From an uncultured Lachnospiraceae bacterium (GTDB lineage Bacteria > Bacillota > Clostridia > Lachnospirales > Lachnospiraceae), in assembly GCA_902762955.1 (NCBI GenBank), contig CACWQH010000003.1:17990-81989 (forward strand): a DNA stretch of 64,000 nucleotides, read 5' to 3'. Below, one piece after another: positions 16,201 through 24,421 of this stretch (position 1 is its first letter; the number at the start of each line of letters is the position of its first letter). Under the pieces are notes generated by a model. The model was given only the letters and a program-made list of their open reading frames with translations, was not told the DNA's origin and did not search any database. Position numbers and translations under genes: made by a program.

Positions 16201-19107
16201 ATGGATAATTACTATGAGTGGATGGTTGAAAACAGTATAACAAGTTCAGACATTGTTGTTACAGATTCCGATGGTGCTGCAGCTTCATTGAATTCTGTGT
16301 GGTATAACAGTTTGACATACAGTACTGCTGCAACTGATAATGAAAGTGGATTACAGAAGATTGATTGGCATATATCAGGACCTTCGGGAAATGTTTCTCA
16401 TGAAGAGAATGCAGGATATGAGCTTGCAAGTTCAAAGACAGAATACGGAAAGGTTATAAGCTATACCTTCTCAGGAAAGCTTGATTCGGAGGAACTTGCG
16501 GCAGGTAGCTATTATGTATCCGGAACATTATATGACAATGCAGGAAATAGTATTGAGCTTTCTAGCAAAGGTCCGTATCTTCTTGATTGTAAAAAGCCTG
16601 TTATTATTGATAATACAAGCTATTCACCGAGTGGATATGATAATACCATAAACTTTACTTTTACAGCAACAGAGGGCGAAGATGAAAGTGGTATTGCAAC
16701 AGTAAAATTATATAAGATAGAAGGTTCTGAAAAGAAAGAGCTTAAGAGCTGGGGAGATGAACCGAGTTATTCATATGAGATTACCGAAAATGGTACATAC
16801 CAGATTGAAGCAACCGACATAGCAGGAAATGTAAATGATTCATTTACAAAGACTATAACCAATTTATCAACGGTTGTTCCTGATACTCCTGTCATTACTG
16901 TTGATGGTGAAAAGGGCAATGATCCTTGGTACATAACAAGTAGTCCTAAGGTTAATATTAAATCACAGACTCAGACCTCTGATGGTGTGCATGTTACAAC
17001 ATATTACAGTATAGCTAAGGAAGGCACTACCAATAACGGAACAACCAATGGCAATGGTGATTATACTTTTGATTTGACAGACAGAGGAGAAATAACTATC
17101 ACTGCATGGAGTATGAGTGATTCAGGTATAAAGAGTGAAGAGGCTAAGAAGACGGTTTATGTCGATACAGAAAAACCGGATTTGTTTATAACTGAATCTT
17201 CAGCAGATGAATCAGGTAATTTGACGATTAACTTTAAGGTTACTGATACATTAAGTGGTGTAAATACCTCAAAGATATTTATAAATGGAAAACTGGCAGA
17301 TGTTACAAATAATGATGGAGTTATAAGCGGAAGCTTTTCAGCAAGCAGTGCATCATCATTTGAGATAACAGCAGAGGATATTGCCGGAAATAAAGCTGAT
17401 ACACTTAAGTTTGTTCCAATGGGACTTGAAGTTAGTCCTGTTATGGATATCGAAGATACATCAGCATACCTCACTGCTCAGGTTGTTAAGGGTACATATG
17501 ATATAGCAGAGTGTTATATCCAGTACAAGAAATCAACGGCATCCACTTATGAGACTGCACTTGCCAACAAATATGATAATGAAAGAGGTAAGCAGATTGA
17601 TTATACATTCAAAAATCTTACTCCGGATACAGTATATGATTATAAGGTGTATGCATCTACACTTACTTCAAAGGAAGTAAAGACCTATGAGGGTAGCTTC
17701 AGAACCAGCAGTAAACAATCGACGGGAGTTGTATATGGTTCTGCTTCCTATGATTCAAATCTTGCCGATGGTTCAAAAACATATCCGATATATGTAGCTC
17801 TTTATAGTGGTAATACATATATCAAGTCTGCAAAGATTGATTCTGCAGATGATAATGATTATAAGTTTACTGATATAGCAGACGGATCTTATAGAGTTGT
17901 AGCAACAAATGGCGTTCTTTCAAAGGAAACCTCAGTTACTCTTGAAAAAGGAACAGTAACATATCCATCAACATATGCAGCTGATGGCGGAATAAACTTA
18001 GTACTTAGCGGCCTAAGCACAGAGGTTGTTCTTCAGGATGACACAGTTGCACTTACTGTTGACGGTCTCGAGAAGATTTATAATACCGGCTTATATAACG
18101 GAAATGTTACACCTGCTGATATGGAGGTAGTTCGTCAGGGCGGTACAATCAAGATAACACTTTATGCAAGCTATATGGATGTAAGCAGCGTATCAGATAC
18201 TACTGAAACAATATTTGAGGACAGACTTGGAAATGAAGCAGTTATAGAAAGATACATAAACATCGAGGTTGTTAAGGAAGTTAGAAATACAGAGGGTGAA
18301 CTTGTAAACGGAACACCTTCAAACATTACAACACTTGCCGAGCCTGTTACATTATCCTTCCCGCTTGGAAGTCTTGCAGGACAGAATATACATGTTGCAT
18401 CACTTCATGGTTCAGGTTCGGATTACTCATTTAAGTCTTGGGTAAATGGAAGTGAAGCAGTACTTAGTACAAACTTTATTACAATAACAACTGACAGATT
18501 CTCAGTATATGCACTTTACAGATACGAAGTAAAGGATATATATTATACAGTTAAGTGGCTTGATGGTGATGGAAATGTAATGAAGACAGAAACCGTAAAG
18601 AGCGGCGAGTCGGCAACACCTCCAACCGCAACGCCTACCAAGAAGGAAACAGACAAGTACACTTATGCATTTGAAGGCTGGGATACAGATTATTCAGCGA
18701 TCACAGGTGATACAATTATTTCTGCATGGTTTACCGCAAATAAAAAAGTTGATGATACAGATAACAAAAACGGCAATAACAACGGAAATGGAGATAATAA
18801 CGGCGGAAACACTGACAACGGAAATAACAATAACAACAATAACAACAGTGGCAGTGGAAACAAGAATAATGATAACGGAAATAAGACCAACCCTACACCT
18901 ACTACTGTAAATCCTGGTACATCAACCACACCGTCAGGTGATGGAGCAGGTGATATAAGTACATCACCTGTAAGATATACTTATATGGGTTCTGCATCTT
19001 CACCTAAGACAGGAGATGCAACACCGATAGCAGTTGTTATGGTAGTTATGCTTACATCAGCTGCCGGAATGGTTGTTCTTAGAAAAAAGGCTAAGGAGAA
19101 CGAATAA
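13240..19107 (+). CDS. Giant cell-wall-anchored multidomain surface protein
   Basis: It has 1955 residues. The N-terminus has two hydrophobic segments (about 20-42 and 49-66), the second ending like a signal peptide (LTSSA-DTS). An acidic Ser/Asp/Asn-rich stretch follows (about 70-170). InlB B-repeat-like (Listeria-Bacteroides) modules lie at about 268-343 and 345-440, each ending in a YAQW or AVW pattern, and a third near 1768-1832. The middle is a series of Ig-like strands with repeated AGN-type turns. A fibronectin-III-like module covers about 1396-1490, followed by a CnaB-like segment. Residues 1838-1884 are nearly pure Asn/Gly/Asp. The C-terminus is a sortase signal: SPKTGD (1921-1926), a hydrophobic helix, then RKKAKENE. 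No enzymatic domain is visible; an adhesin or matrix role is inference. Confidence 0.88.
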   Translation: MNFKDKLIKRLVDVGKKHRILVYPMLVLVAIISAISHAIYWGKGNGRKLVASVVIVALLITQSLFLTSSADTSENDPVVGTEQEEGTEVGVEPQEDNTDGNPSDINAADGSTDDGATSDGNVDDGISADVNTENVNSNGEETLNQASSNESDGDDEIIDDNNLLGDGESSELQNINYYIVYTDATGSKVTNMITSSAIDENGTATVLSGDEVVSDWSGYAGTGAFSVEGPYLHSTGTAISGNDVNAWADDKEIEGNVVKLYYNVSRTSYTITIDGNGGTAGESSTVTRTVNTTTGAVDEIVSYTPEEEGYGFKKTGYIYKGVGTSPIDVSLSNLTLYAQWEGQPYTVIYNTIDPRYADKIDDNGETSIQKEYKFGDSVDPLTDSDIKATSAGYVLDGWKDTDGVFYSKGITLANNELAIQDTESESGISSTGKTLTAVWKYRDVNLSFSDGSKTITAQYGDTIDQSIVTIYADETAGNNNFSYTMADASSSALEGLGISVQVTQTGGNVTGFKLSGTLSDIDEEGVSIVITISDSNKAEGDTSGAMTQTLTLISNKRQVTMDPSTVKDATGNPIEKNYNGLTSISTSGTCDVLNKVGSDKVNVTFAQAAELYDPNVGTGKPVILSNVNLAGDDAGKYVLYNNSAPVAANASVTLDGVATVNASGVPVTIRLADDSASTLFGAATPVYTLEITDTSKLSSEDATIYAGCSTDSERESFIASKMGFSGWSCARTIYSPVKSYDITPVFSTGGTYNYTANVSPSKETFTVTRDSGEGHYEFDRDAVNGIYPGLNITATSGYDKVRIVTDGDISEGADKGTVEGKFKTSVNVPDGKNQTIQLQMLNSATGAITEIVTLTGISVDSSCPELKSFSVTPNKTLINEPIFNGIPFGAYYHTQTVEGSNVESVSINFVYSSKDSDCKTLYYTFTDENGNELTSGSKQMTKNAAGDYEASMTIGTGVYGKLSVYAVNEPGISSAISYIRLNDSLTKMDNYYEWMVENSITSSDIVVTDSDGAAASLNSVWYNSLTYSTAATDNESGLQKIDWHISGPSGNVSHEENAGYELASSKTEYGKVISYTFSGKLDSEELAAGSYYVSGTLYDNAGNSIELSSKGPYLLDCKKPVIIDNTSYSPSGYDNTINFTFTATEGEDESGIATVKLYKIEGSEKKELKSWGDEPSYSYEITENGTYQIEATDIAGNVNDSFTKTITNLSTVVPDTPVITVDGEKGNDPWYITSSPKVNIKSQTQTSDGVHVTTYYSIAKEGTTNNGTTNGNGDYTFDLTDRGEITITAWSMSDSGIKSEEAKKTVYVDTEKPDLFITESSADESGNLTINFKVTDTLSGVNTSKIFINGKLADVTNNDGVISGSFSASSASSFEITAEDIAGNKADTLKFVPMGLEVSPVMDIEDTSAYLTAQVVKGTYDIAECYIQYKKSTASTYETALANKYDNERGKQIDYTFKNLTPDTVYDYKVYASTLTSKEVKTYEGSFRTSSKQSTGVVYGSASYDSNLADGSKTYPIYVALYSGNTYIKSAKIDSADDNDYKFTDIADGSYRVVATNGVLSKETSVTLEKGTVTYPSTYAADGGINLVLSGLSTEVVLQDDTVALTVDGLEKIYNTGLYNGNVTPADMEVVRQGGTIKITLYASYMDVSSVSDTTETIFEDRLGNEAVIERYINIEVVKEVRNTEGELVNGTPSNITTLAEPVTLSFPLGSLAGQNIHVASLHGSGSDYSFKSWVNGSEAVLSTNFITITTDRFSVYALYRYEVKDIYYTVKWLDGDGNVMKTETVKSGESATPPTATPTKKETDKYTYAFEGWDTDYSAITGDTIISAWFTANKKVDDTDNKNGNNNGNGDNNGGNTDNGNNNNNNNNSGSGNKNNDNGNKTNPTPTTVNPGTSTTPSGDGAGDISTSPVRYTYMGSASSPKTGDATPIAVVMVVMLTSAAGMVVLRKKAKENE

Positions 19108-19172
19108 AATAATTTAATTAAAAAGTTATAACATATTAAATATCAATATTTGATATTGGAATTATGATTAAA

Positions 19173-19217
19173 TATAGCCGGTAGATTATTTCCATAATTT
19201 ACCGGTTATATTTTTTG
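19173..19217 (+). terminator. Terminator after the surface-protein gene
   Basis: Arms 19173-19188 and 19195-19210 pair over 16 bp with two G:U pairs around TTTCCA, followed by six T. Confidence 0.9.
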
Positions 19218-19281
19218 TTATCGGAATAATAATATACCTAAGACAACAAAATGTCTTTTAAATAAACGGAGGTATGTTATT

Positions 19282-19491
19282 ATGACAAATTCAAATTCAA
19301 ACAGCTATGCAAGTGGTGCAGAAGCTAAGGATGCTATGAACAGATTTAAGATGGAAGTTGCTAACGAGCTTGGTGTAAACCTCAAGCAGGGTTACAACGG
19401 AGATTTAACTTCTCGTGAGTCAGGTTCAATCGGTGGCGAGATGGTTAGACAGATGATCAAGAAGCAGGAGCAGCAGATGTCAGGTAAGTAG
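19282..19491 (+). CDS. Alpha/beta-type small acid-soluble spore protein
   Basis: Alpha/beta SASPs coat DNA in dormant spores and protect it from UV and heat. The 69-residue protein carries both conserved blocks: RFKMEVANELGV (the region containing the germination-protease cleavage site) and GYNGDLTSRESGSIGGEMV. The RBS ACGGAGGT is strong. It is monocistronic between two terminators, as usual for ssp genes. Expression by the forespore sigma factor G is expected from the family; I could not identify its promoter with confidence. Confidence 0.93.
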   Translation: MTNSNSNSYASGAEAKDAMNRFKMEVANELGVNLKQGYNGDLTSRESGSIGGEMVRQMIKKQEQQMSGK

Positions 19492-19538
19492 TTACCGGAC
19501 AAGCAGTTATTTTGATATAATTGTAAAAGCTGTTACTA

Positions 19539-19591
19539 AAGGTCTGTTTATATATGTTAATGCATAATATATAAACAGACCTTATTTTTTT
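19539..19591 (+). terminator. Terminator after the spore protein gene
   Basis: Perfect 17-bp arms (19539-19555 and 19567-19583) followed by ATTTTTTT. Shortly downstream GACCTTATTTTTT recurs (about 19603-19615), a partial duplicate of the right arm with its T-run. Confidence 0.93.
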
Positions 19592-19645
19592 GCAAAAAAA
19601 GAGACCTTATTTTTTATTAAAAATATGGACGAAAAATATTTCTTG

Positions 19646-19654
19646 TGTTATAAT
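19646..19654 (+). promoter_or_regulatory. Extended -10 promoter of tig
   Basis: TGT-TATAAT at 19646-19654 is an extended -10 with a perfect hexamer; no good -35 is present. It gives a leader of about 38 nt to tig. Confidence 0.6.
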
Positions 19655-19698
19655 CTGATGAATAGTGTGTATTTATGCAACATAAGGAGGAAGAACAA

Positions 19699-20985
19699 AT
19701 GAGTTTATCAGTAGAAAAATTAGAAGGAAGTATGGCCAAGCTTACCATAGAAGTACCGGCTGAGGAGTTTGTAAAGGCAACAACAACTGCATACAATAAG
19801 CAGAAGAGCAAATTTTCAGTACCGGGCTTTAGAAAGGGTAAGGTTCCTCAGGCATTTATCGAGAAGATGTATGGACCTGAAATCTTTTATGAGGATGCTG
19901 CCAATGCACTTATAAATGAGTATTATCCAAAGGAAGTTGAAGCATGTGAGGAAGAAATTACTTCAAATCCTGAGATAGATGTTGAACAGATTGAGAAGGG
20001 CAAGCCTTTCATATTTACAGCACTTGTTGCAGTTAAGCCTGAGATTAAGCTTGGTGAATACAAGGGAATTGAAATTGAAAAGGTTGATACAGAGGTTTCT
20101 GAAGATGAGATTATGGCTGAAATTCTTAAGGCACAGAAAGAAAACTCACGTTCAGTACCTGTAGAGGACAGAGCTGCAAAGCTTGATGATGAGGTTACTA
20201 TTAACTTTGACGGATATATGAATGATGAACCGTTTGAAGGCGGTAAGGGTGAGAACTACAAGCTTACTCTTGGTTCACATACCTTTATCGAAGGCTTTGA
20301 GGATCAGATTGTTGGTAAGAACATCGGAGATAAGTTTGATGTAAATGTAACCTTCCCTGAGGATTATCAGGCTGCTGACCTTGCCGGAAAGCCTGCTGTA
20401 TTTAAGTGTGAGCTTCTTGGAATCAATGCTATCGAGCTTCCTGAGTTAGACGACGAATTTGCAGGTGAGGTATCAGAATTCGATACATTTGATGAATACA
20501 AGGAAGACACTAAGAAGATGCTTCAGGCTAAGAAGGAAAGAAGCGCAAAGACAGAGAAGGAAAACAAGCTTGTTGATAAGATTGCTGAGAACTCAGAGGT
20601 TGAGATTCCTGAGGCTATGATTAAGTACAATCAGGAGCAGATGTTTGATGAGACTGCACAGAGCATGATGTATCAGGGACTCAATATCGAGCAGTATCTT
20701 AAGCTTACAGGTACTACAAAGGAAGAGCTTATGGAGAGAATTAAGCCGGATGCTATCGCAAGAATTAAAGCCGGTCTTGTTCTTGATGCAGTTGTAGAGG
20801 CTGAGAAGATTGTTCCAACTGAAGAGGCTATTGATGAAGAGATTAAGAGAATGGCTGAGAACTATCAGATGGAGGTTGACAAGCTTAAGGAATTAATGGG
20901 CGATAAGGAGATGGATACTCTTAAGCGCGATATAGCAGCTAAGGAGGCTCTTAAGCTTATCGTAGATAATTGTAAGGAAGTTTAA
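19699..20985 (+). CDS. tig: Trigger factor, ribosome-associated chaperone
   Basis: Binds at the ribosome exit tunnel and assists folding of new chains. It has 428 residues from ATG 19699 with RBS AAGGAGGA; an in-frame ATG 24 nt upstream overlaps that RBS. The ribosome-binding N-terminal domain contains the signature FRKGKVPQ (about residues 45-52). An FKBP-type prolyl isomerase domain follows at about 150-245 (DDEVTINFDGYMNDEPFEGG), and the rest is the long helical C-terminal arm. It heads the tig-clpP-clpX-engB cluster. Confidence 0.97.
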   Translation: MSLSVEKLEGSMAKLTIEVPAEEFVKATTTAYNKQKSKFSVPGFRKGKVPQAFIEKMYGPEIFYEDAANALINEYYPKEVEACEEEITSNPEIDVEQIEKGKPFIFTALVAVKPEIKLGEYKGIEIEKVDTEVSEDEIMAEILKAQKENSRSVPVEDRAAKLDDEVTINFDGYMNDEPFEGGKGENYKLTLGSHTFIEGFEDQIVGKNIGDKFDVNVTFPEDYQAADLAGKPAVFKCELLGINAIELPELDDEFAGEVSEFDTFDEYKEDTKKMLQAKKERSAKTEKENKLVDKIAENSEVEIPEAMIKYNQEQMFDETAQSMMYQGLNIEQYLKLTGTTKEELMERIKPDAIARIKAGLVLDAVVEAEKIVPTEEAIDEEIKRMAENYQMEVDKLKELMGDKEMDTLKRDIAAKEALKLIVDNCKEV

Positions 20986-21025
20986 TAACAGGCATATTAT
21001 TTATTTCATTTAGGGAGGTAAAGTT

Positions 21026-21607
21026 ATGGCATTGGTACCTTATGTCATTGAGCAGACCAGCAGGGGCGAGCGCTCTTATGATATCTACTCAAGATTATTA
21101 AAGGAAAGAATTATATTTTTAAGTGATGAAGTAAATGATCAGACAGCAAGTCTTGTAATTGCACAGCTTTTATTTCTTGAATCAGAGGATACAACTAAGG
21201 ATATAAGCTTATACATTAACAGCCCGGGCGGCTCAGTAAGTGCAGGACTTGGTATATATGATACAATGAAGTATATCAAGTGTGACGTATCAACCATCTG
21301 TGTTGGTATGGCTGCAAGTATGGGTGCATTTTTACTTGCCGGCGGTACAAAGGGAAAGAGATATGCTCTTCCTAATTCAGAGATTATGATTCACCAGCCT
21401 CTTGGCGGTACAAAAGGTCAGGCAACTGATATAAAGATTCATGCTGATCATATTATCAGAACAAGAGCAAGACTCAATCAGATGTTAAGTGAAGCAACCG
21501 GAAAGCCGCTTGAAATTATTGAGCAGGATACTGAGAGAGATAATTTCTTAAGCGCTCAGGAAGCTTTGGATTACGGTTTGATTGATCATATTATGGAAAG
21601 TAGATAA
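21026..21607 (+). CDS. clpP: ClpP protease subunit
   Basis: Serine peptidase that forms the two-ring barrel of ClpXP/ClpAP. It has 193 residues with the triad S98 (GMAASMG), H123 (MIHQPLGG) and D172 (TERDNF) at the canonical positions. The N-terminus [16 protein letters not shown] is typical. The RBS is AGGGAGGT. clpX starts 18 nt downstream, so the peptidase and its unfoldase are co-expressed. Confidence 0.98.
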   Translation: MALVPYVIEQTSRGERSYDIYSRLLKERIIFLSDEVNDQTASLVIAQLLFLESEDTTKDISLYINSPGGSVSAGLGIYDTMKYIKCDVSTICVGMAASMGAFLLAGGTKGKRYALPNSEIMIHQPLGGTKGQATDIKIHADHIIRTRARLNQMLSEATGKPLEIIEQDTERDNFLSAQEALDYGLIDHIMESR

Positions 21608-21625
21608 TTTTTAAAGAGGTGTCAT

Positions 21626-22918
21626 ATGGCAAGTCGTATTGACGATAGAAAAAAATTAAGATGTTCATTTTGCAATAAGAGTCAGGAACAGGTTAGAAAG
21701 CTCATTGCAGGTCCTAATGTTTACATATGCGATGAATGTATAGATATATGTTCAGAGATAATTCAGGACGAGTTTGACAATGAAACGATAGATACTGATA
21801 TCAATCTTCTTACCCCTAAGGAGATTAAGGATTTTCTTGATGACTATGTAATCGGACAGGAAACTGCCAAAAAGGTTCTTTCTGTAGCAGTTTATAATCA
21901 TTACAAGAGAATTCTTGCAGAAAAGGATTTTGATGTCGAGCTCCAGAAGAGTAATATAATCATGATCGGACCTACAGGTTCAGGTAAGACATATCTTGCA
22001 CAGACACTTGCCAAGCTTTTAAATGTTCCGTTTGCTATAGCAGATGCGACTGCCCTTACTGAAGCCGGTTATGTAGGTGAGGACGTAGAAAACATCTTGC
22101 TTAAGCTTATACAGGCTGCAGATTATGATATTGACAGAGCTCAGTATGGAATAATCTATATTGATGAAATTGATAAGATAACCAAGAAGTCTGAAAATGT
22201 ATCGATTACCAGAGATGTATCAGGTGAGGGCGTTCAGCAGGCTTTACTTAAGATAATCGAAGGAACTGTGGCTTCTGTACCTCCTCAGGGCGGACGTAAG
22301 CATCCACAGCAGGAGTTCATACAGATAGATACTACCAACATATTATTTATTTGTGGCGGTGCCTTTGAGGGCATGGACAAGATTATTGAAAGCAGAATAG
22401 GTCAAAAGTCTATCGGATTTAATGCTGACCTTAATCTTGATTATAAAGAAAATCCAAGTGAGATACTTAAGAAGGTCCTTCCTGAGGACTATGTAAAGTA
22501 TGGACTCATACCTGAGTTCGTAGGACGTGTACCTGTTTCGGTATCTCTTGATATGCTTGATGAGGACGCTTTGGTTAAGATTCTTTCAGAGCCGAAGAGT
22601 GCTATATGCAAGCAGTATATCAAGCTCTTTGAACTTGATGGTGTCGAGCTCGTATTTGAAGACGAAGCGTTAAGAGAGATAGCTAAAGAAGCTATGACAA
22701 GAAAAACCGGTGCCAGAGGCTTAAGAGCTATCATTGAAAAGGCAATTACTGATCTTATGTATGAGATACCTTCAGATGAATACATTACAAAATGTATTAT
22801 CACAAAGGATGTTGTGGCTGAAGGTGCAGAACCTATCATTACATACTCTGATGAGCCAAGAACCAAAAAGGCTAACTTCAGACGACATGTAAGACATAGT
22901 ACAGATAGCATCGCATAA
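21626..22918 (+). CDS. clpX: ClpX ATP-dependent unfoldase
   Basis: AAA+ unfoldase that feeds tagged substrates to ClpP. It has 430 residues. The N-terminal C4 zinc domain begins CSFCNKSQ and ends ICDECIDIC. Walker A is GPTGSGKT (about 115-122), Walker B is IIYIDEIDK, and the ClpP-docking IGF-type loop appears as KSIGF. Sensor 2 lies in TGARGLR. Its 3' end abuts a hairpin repeat element that probably serves as terminator. Confidence 0.98.
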   Translation: MASRIDDRKKLRCSFCNKSQEQVRKLIAGPNVYICDECIDICSEIIQDEFDNETIDTDINLLTPKEIKDFLDDYVIGQETAKKVLSVAVYNHYKRILAEKDFDVELQKSNIIMIGPTGSGKTYLAQTLAKLLNVPFAIADATALTEAGYVGEDVENILLKLIQAADYDIDRAQYGIIYIDEIDKITKKSENVSITRDVSGEGVQQALLKIIEGTVASVPPQGGRKHPQQEFIQIDTTNILFICGGAFEGMDKIIESRIGQKSIGFNADLNLDYKENPSEILKKVLPEDYVKYGLIPEFVGRVPVSVSLDMLDEDALVKILSEPKSAICKQYIKLFELDGVELVFEDEALREIAKEAMTRKTGARGLRAIIEKAITDLMYEIPSDEYITKCIITKDVVAEGAEPIITYSDEPRTKKANFRRHVRHSTDSIA

Positions 22919-22960
22919 AAAAGTGTCACCGGGGGAACGGACCTCGGTGACACACTTTTT
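22917..22960 (+). repeat. GC-rich hairpin repeat (copy A), probable clpX terminator
   Basis: GTGTCACCG (22923-22931) pairs with CGGTGACAC (22945-22953), flanked by a run of A on the left and ACTTTTT on the right. The core resembles copies B (23000-23038), C (31069-31120) and D (58650-58685). The T-run makes it usable as a terminator. Confidence 0.7.
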
Positions 22961-22999
22961 ATGTATTATTCAACTGCATGTAAAAGTTTTTATATAAAA

Positions 23000-23038
23000 G
23001 TGTATCACCGAGAACCGTCCATGGTAACACATTTTTTT
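23000..23038 (+). repeat. GC-rich hairpin repeat (copy B)
   Basis: GTGTATCACC (23000-23009) and GGTAACAC (23023-23030) are degenerate arms around GAGAACCGTCC, followed by seven T. It lies 40 nt after copy A and just before engB; the centre CACCGAGAACCGTCC is shared exactly with the second half of copy C. Confidence 0.65.
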
Positions 23039-23064
23039 GTGAGGAAAAGAGAAGAGAGAAAGAA

Positions 23065-23646
23065 ATGGTTATTAAGAGTGCTGAACTGGAAACAGTTTGC
23101 GGAATTACAAGTAAATTACCGGACAATGAGCTGCCGGAGATAGCTTTTGCAGGAAAATCAAATGTTGGAAAGTCATCCCTGATAAATGGCCTTTTAAACA
23201 GAAAGTCACTTGCAAGAACATCGTCATCACCGGGAAAAACACAGACGATTAACTTTTATAATATCAATAAATCGCTATATTTTGTTGATCTTCCCGGATA
23301 TGGCTATGCCAAGGTATCGCAGGAGATACGTAATAAGTGGGGCAAGATGATAGAAAGGTATCTTCATAAGTCTAATCAACTTAAGCTTGTATTTTTATTG
23401 GTTGACATAAGACATGATCCCGGCGAAAATGACGTTACCATGTATAACTGGATAGTGGAAAATGGTTTTGAACCTGTAATTATCGCAACTAAGCTTGATA
23501 AAATAAAAAGAAGTCAGCTTTTAAAGAATCTGAAAGCAATCAGAGTAAAGCTTGGCATGAGTACAGAAGATACAATAATCCCATTTTCATCAGTAACCAA
23601 ACAGGGCGTAGATGAAATCTGGGAACTAATCAACAGCCGTATATGA
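23065..23646 (+). CDS. engB: Ribosome biogenesis GTPase EngB (YsxC/YihA)
   Basis: Essential GTPase for late 50S subunit assembly. It has 193 residues. The P-loop GKSNVGKS is at 30-37, G3 is DLPGYGYA, and G4 is TKLDK. ATG 23065 has only a purine-rich GAAGAGAG-type RBS. In many Firmicutes a lon gene sits between clpX and engB; here only the two repeat elements do. The gene ends 2 bp from the stop of the convergent DUF4364 gene. Confidence 0.95.
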   Translation: MVIKSAELETVCGITSKLPDNELPEIAFAGKSNVGKSSLINGLLNRKSLARTSSSPGKTQTINFYNINKSLYFVDLPGYGYAKVSQEIRNKWGKMIERYLHKSNQLKLVFLLVDIRHDPGENDVTMYNWIVENGFEPVIIATKLDKIKRSQLLKNLKAIRVKLGMSTEDTIIPFSSVTKQGVDEIWELINSRI

Positions 23647-23648
23647 TA

Positions 23649-24167
23649 TCATTCGGAACTCCAGAGTTCATTTACGAGATAGTCGTATATTCCGGAGCTT
23701 TTTGCCCGCCAGTTGTTGCATATTGTCTCTGCCTGGGATTTGGCAGGTACATCAAATTTAAGATCTATAAGAGTTTCACGTCTGTCTTTGATTACACACT
23801 TGACCGTGTACCAGTTCGTATCATTGAAATAGTAGTCAGCGTAAATCTCTGATTCATTCTTTACATTTATTTTTTCTTTCTTTAAATATTCAAGAATATC
23901 CTGTTTAATTGCATACGGAAGTCTGTTCTCGAAGTATGAGAGCGCTTCCTCGCCGGAATTTGTAATCTTGTAGTGGATTGTATCGCGAATTGTATCTGTT
24001 GATATAAAATTGCTGTCGATAAGCTCGCTTAGAGATTCATGGAGATTGAAAACATTGGTATACTCTTTGCCAACTATAAAATCAGATATCATAGTGTTGG
24101 TCATGGTATAATCTGTTCTGTCAAGCATAAAAAGAATTATTAATTTATATAACAGTAAACCTTCCAT
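23649..24167 (-). CDS. DUF4364 family protein, probable transcriptional regulator
   Basis: It has 172 residues from the ATG at 24167, chosen because GGAGG lies 11 nt upstream and family members begin near LYKLIILFMLD. ATGs at 24185 and 24227 lack an RBS. The N-terminal ~80 residues look like a winged helix (TNTMISDFIV, FNLHESLSELIDSNFI, HYKITNSGEEAL), followed by an alpha/beta region (YTVKCVIKDRRETLIDLKF). Similarity to DUF4364 of clostridia is by eye. The promoter and a palindrome upstream suggest autoregulation. Confidence 0.85.
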   Translation of the reverse strand: MEGLLLYKLIILFMLDRTDYTMTNTMISDFIVGKEYTNVFNLHESLSELIDSNFISTDTIRDTIHYKITNSGEEALSYFENRLPYAIKQDILEYLKKEKINVKNESEIYADYYFNDTNWYTVKCVIKDRRETLIDLKFDVPAKSQAETICNNWRAKSSGIYDYLVNELWSSE

Positions 24168-24199
24168 ACTAAATGTAACCTCCATGTACTGTCGAAAAT

Positions 24200-24211
24200 T
24201 TTGTCGACAAA
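24200..24211. promoter_or_regulatory. Palindromic operator candidate before the DUF4364 gene
   Basis: TTTGTCGACAAA is a perfect 12-bp palindrome located just downstream of the minus-strand -10 box. CGACAAAT recurs at 24222-24229, inside the promoter spacer, and GTCGAAAA lies at 24191-24198. Placement fits repression by a dimeric regulator. Confidence 0.5.
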
Positions 24212-24215
24212 TAGA

Positions 24216-24244
24216 ATAATACGACAAATGCTTATAAAAAGCAA
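24216..24244 (-). promoter_or_regulatory. Promoter of the DUF4364 gene
   Basis: On the minus strand TTGCTT (24244-24239) and TATTAT (24221-24216) are 17 nt apart, giving a start near 24209, inside the palindrome. Confidence 0.6.
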
Positions 24245-24263
24245 GAATTTATTAAATTTTTAG

Positions 24264-24292
24264 TTTACGTTCTTAAAAAAATGTGTTAATAT
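24264..24292 (+). promoter_or_regulatory. Possible promoter of rho
   Basis: TTTACG (24264-24269), 17 nt, TAATAT (24287-24292). The leader to rho would be about 120 nt, long enough for attenuation, but I found no convincing hairpin in it. Confidence 0.45.
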
Positions 24293-24421
24293 ACATTTAT
24301 CTAAAAGACAAGTGGTCATAATATTTCGTACGTCCGCTTATACCCGGAGACAAATTATTATAGGATTTATTTGGTGATTTAATTTAAGTGAAAAATTATA
24401 TTTAGTCAAAAAGGAGAAAAT

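Noticed and set aside
13240-19107. Toxin or enzymatic domain in the large surface protein
   Set aside because: Only repeat, Ig-like, FN3-like and CnaB-like segments are visible; no catalytic motif was found.
23643-23852. Plus-strand frame of 69 codons after engB
   Set aside because: It lies fully within the DUF4364 gene on the other strand and has no RBS.
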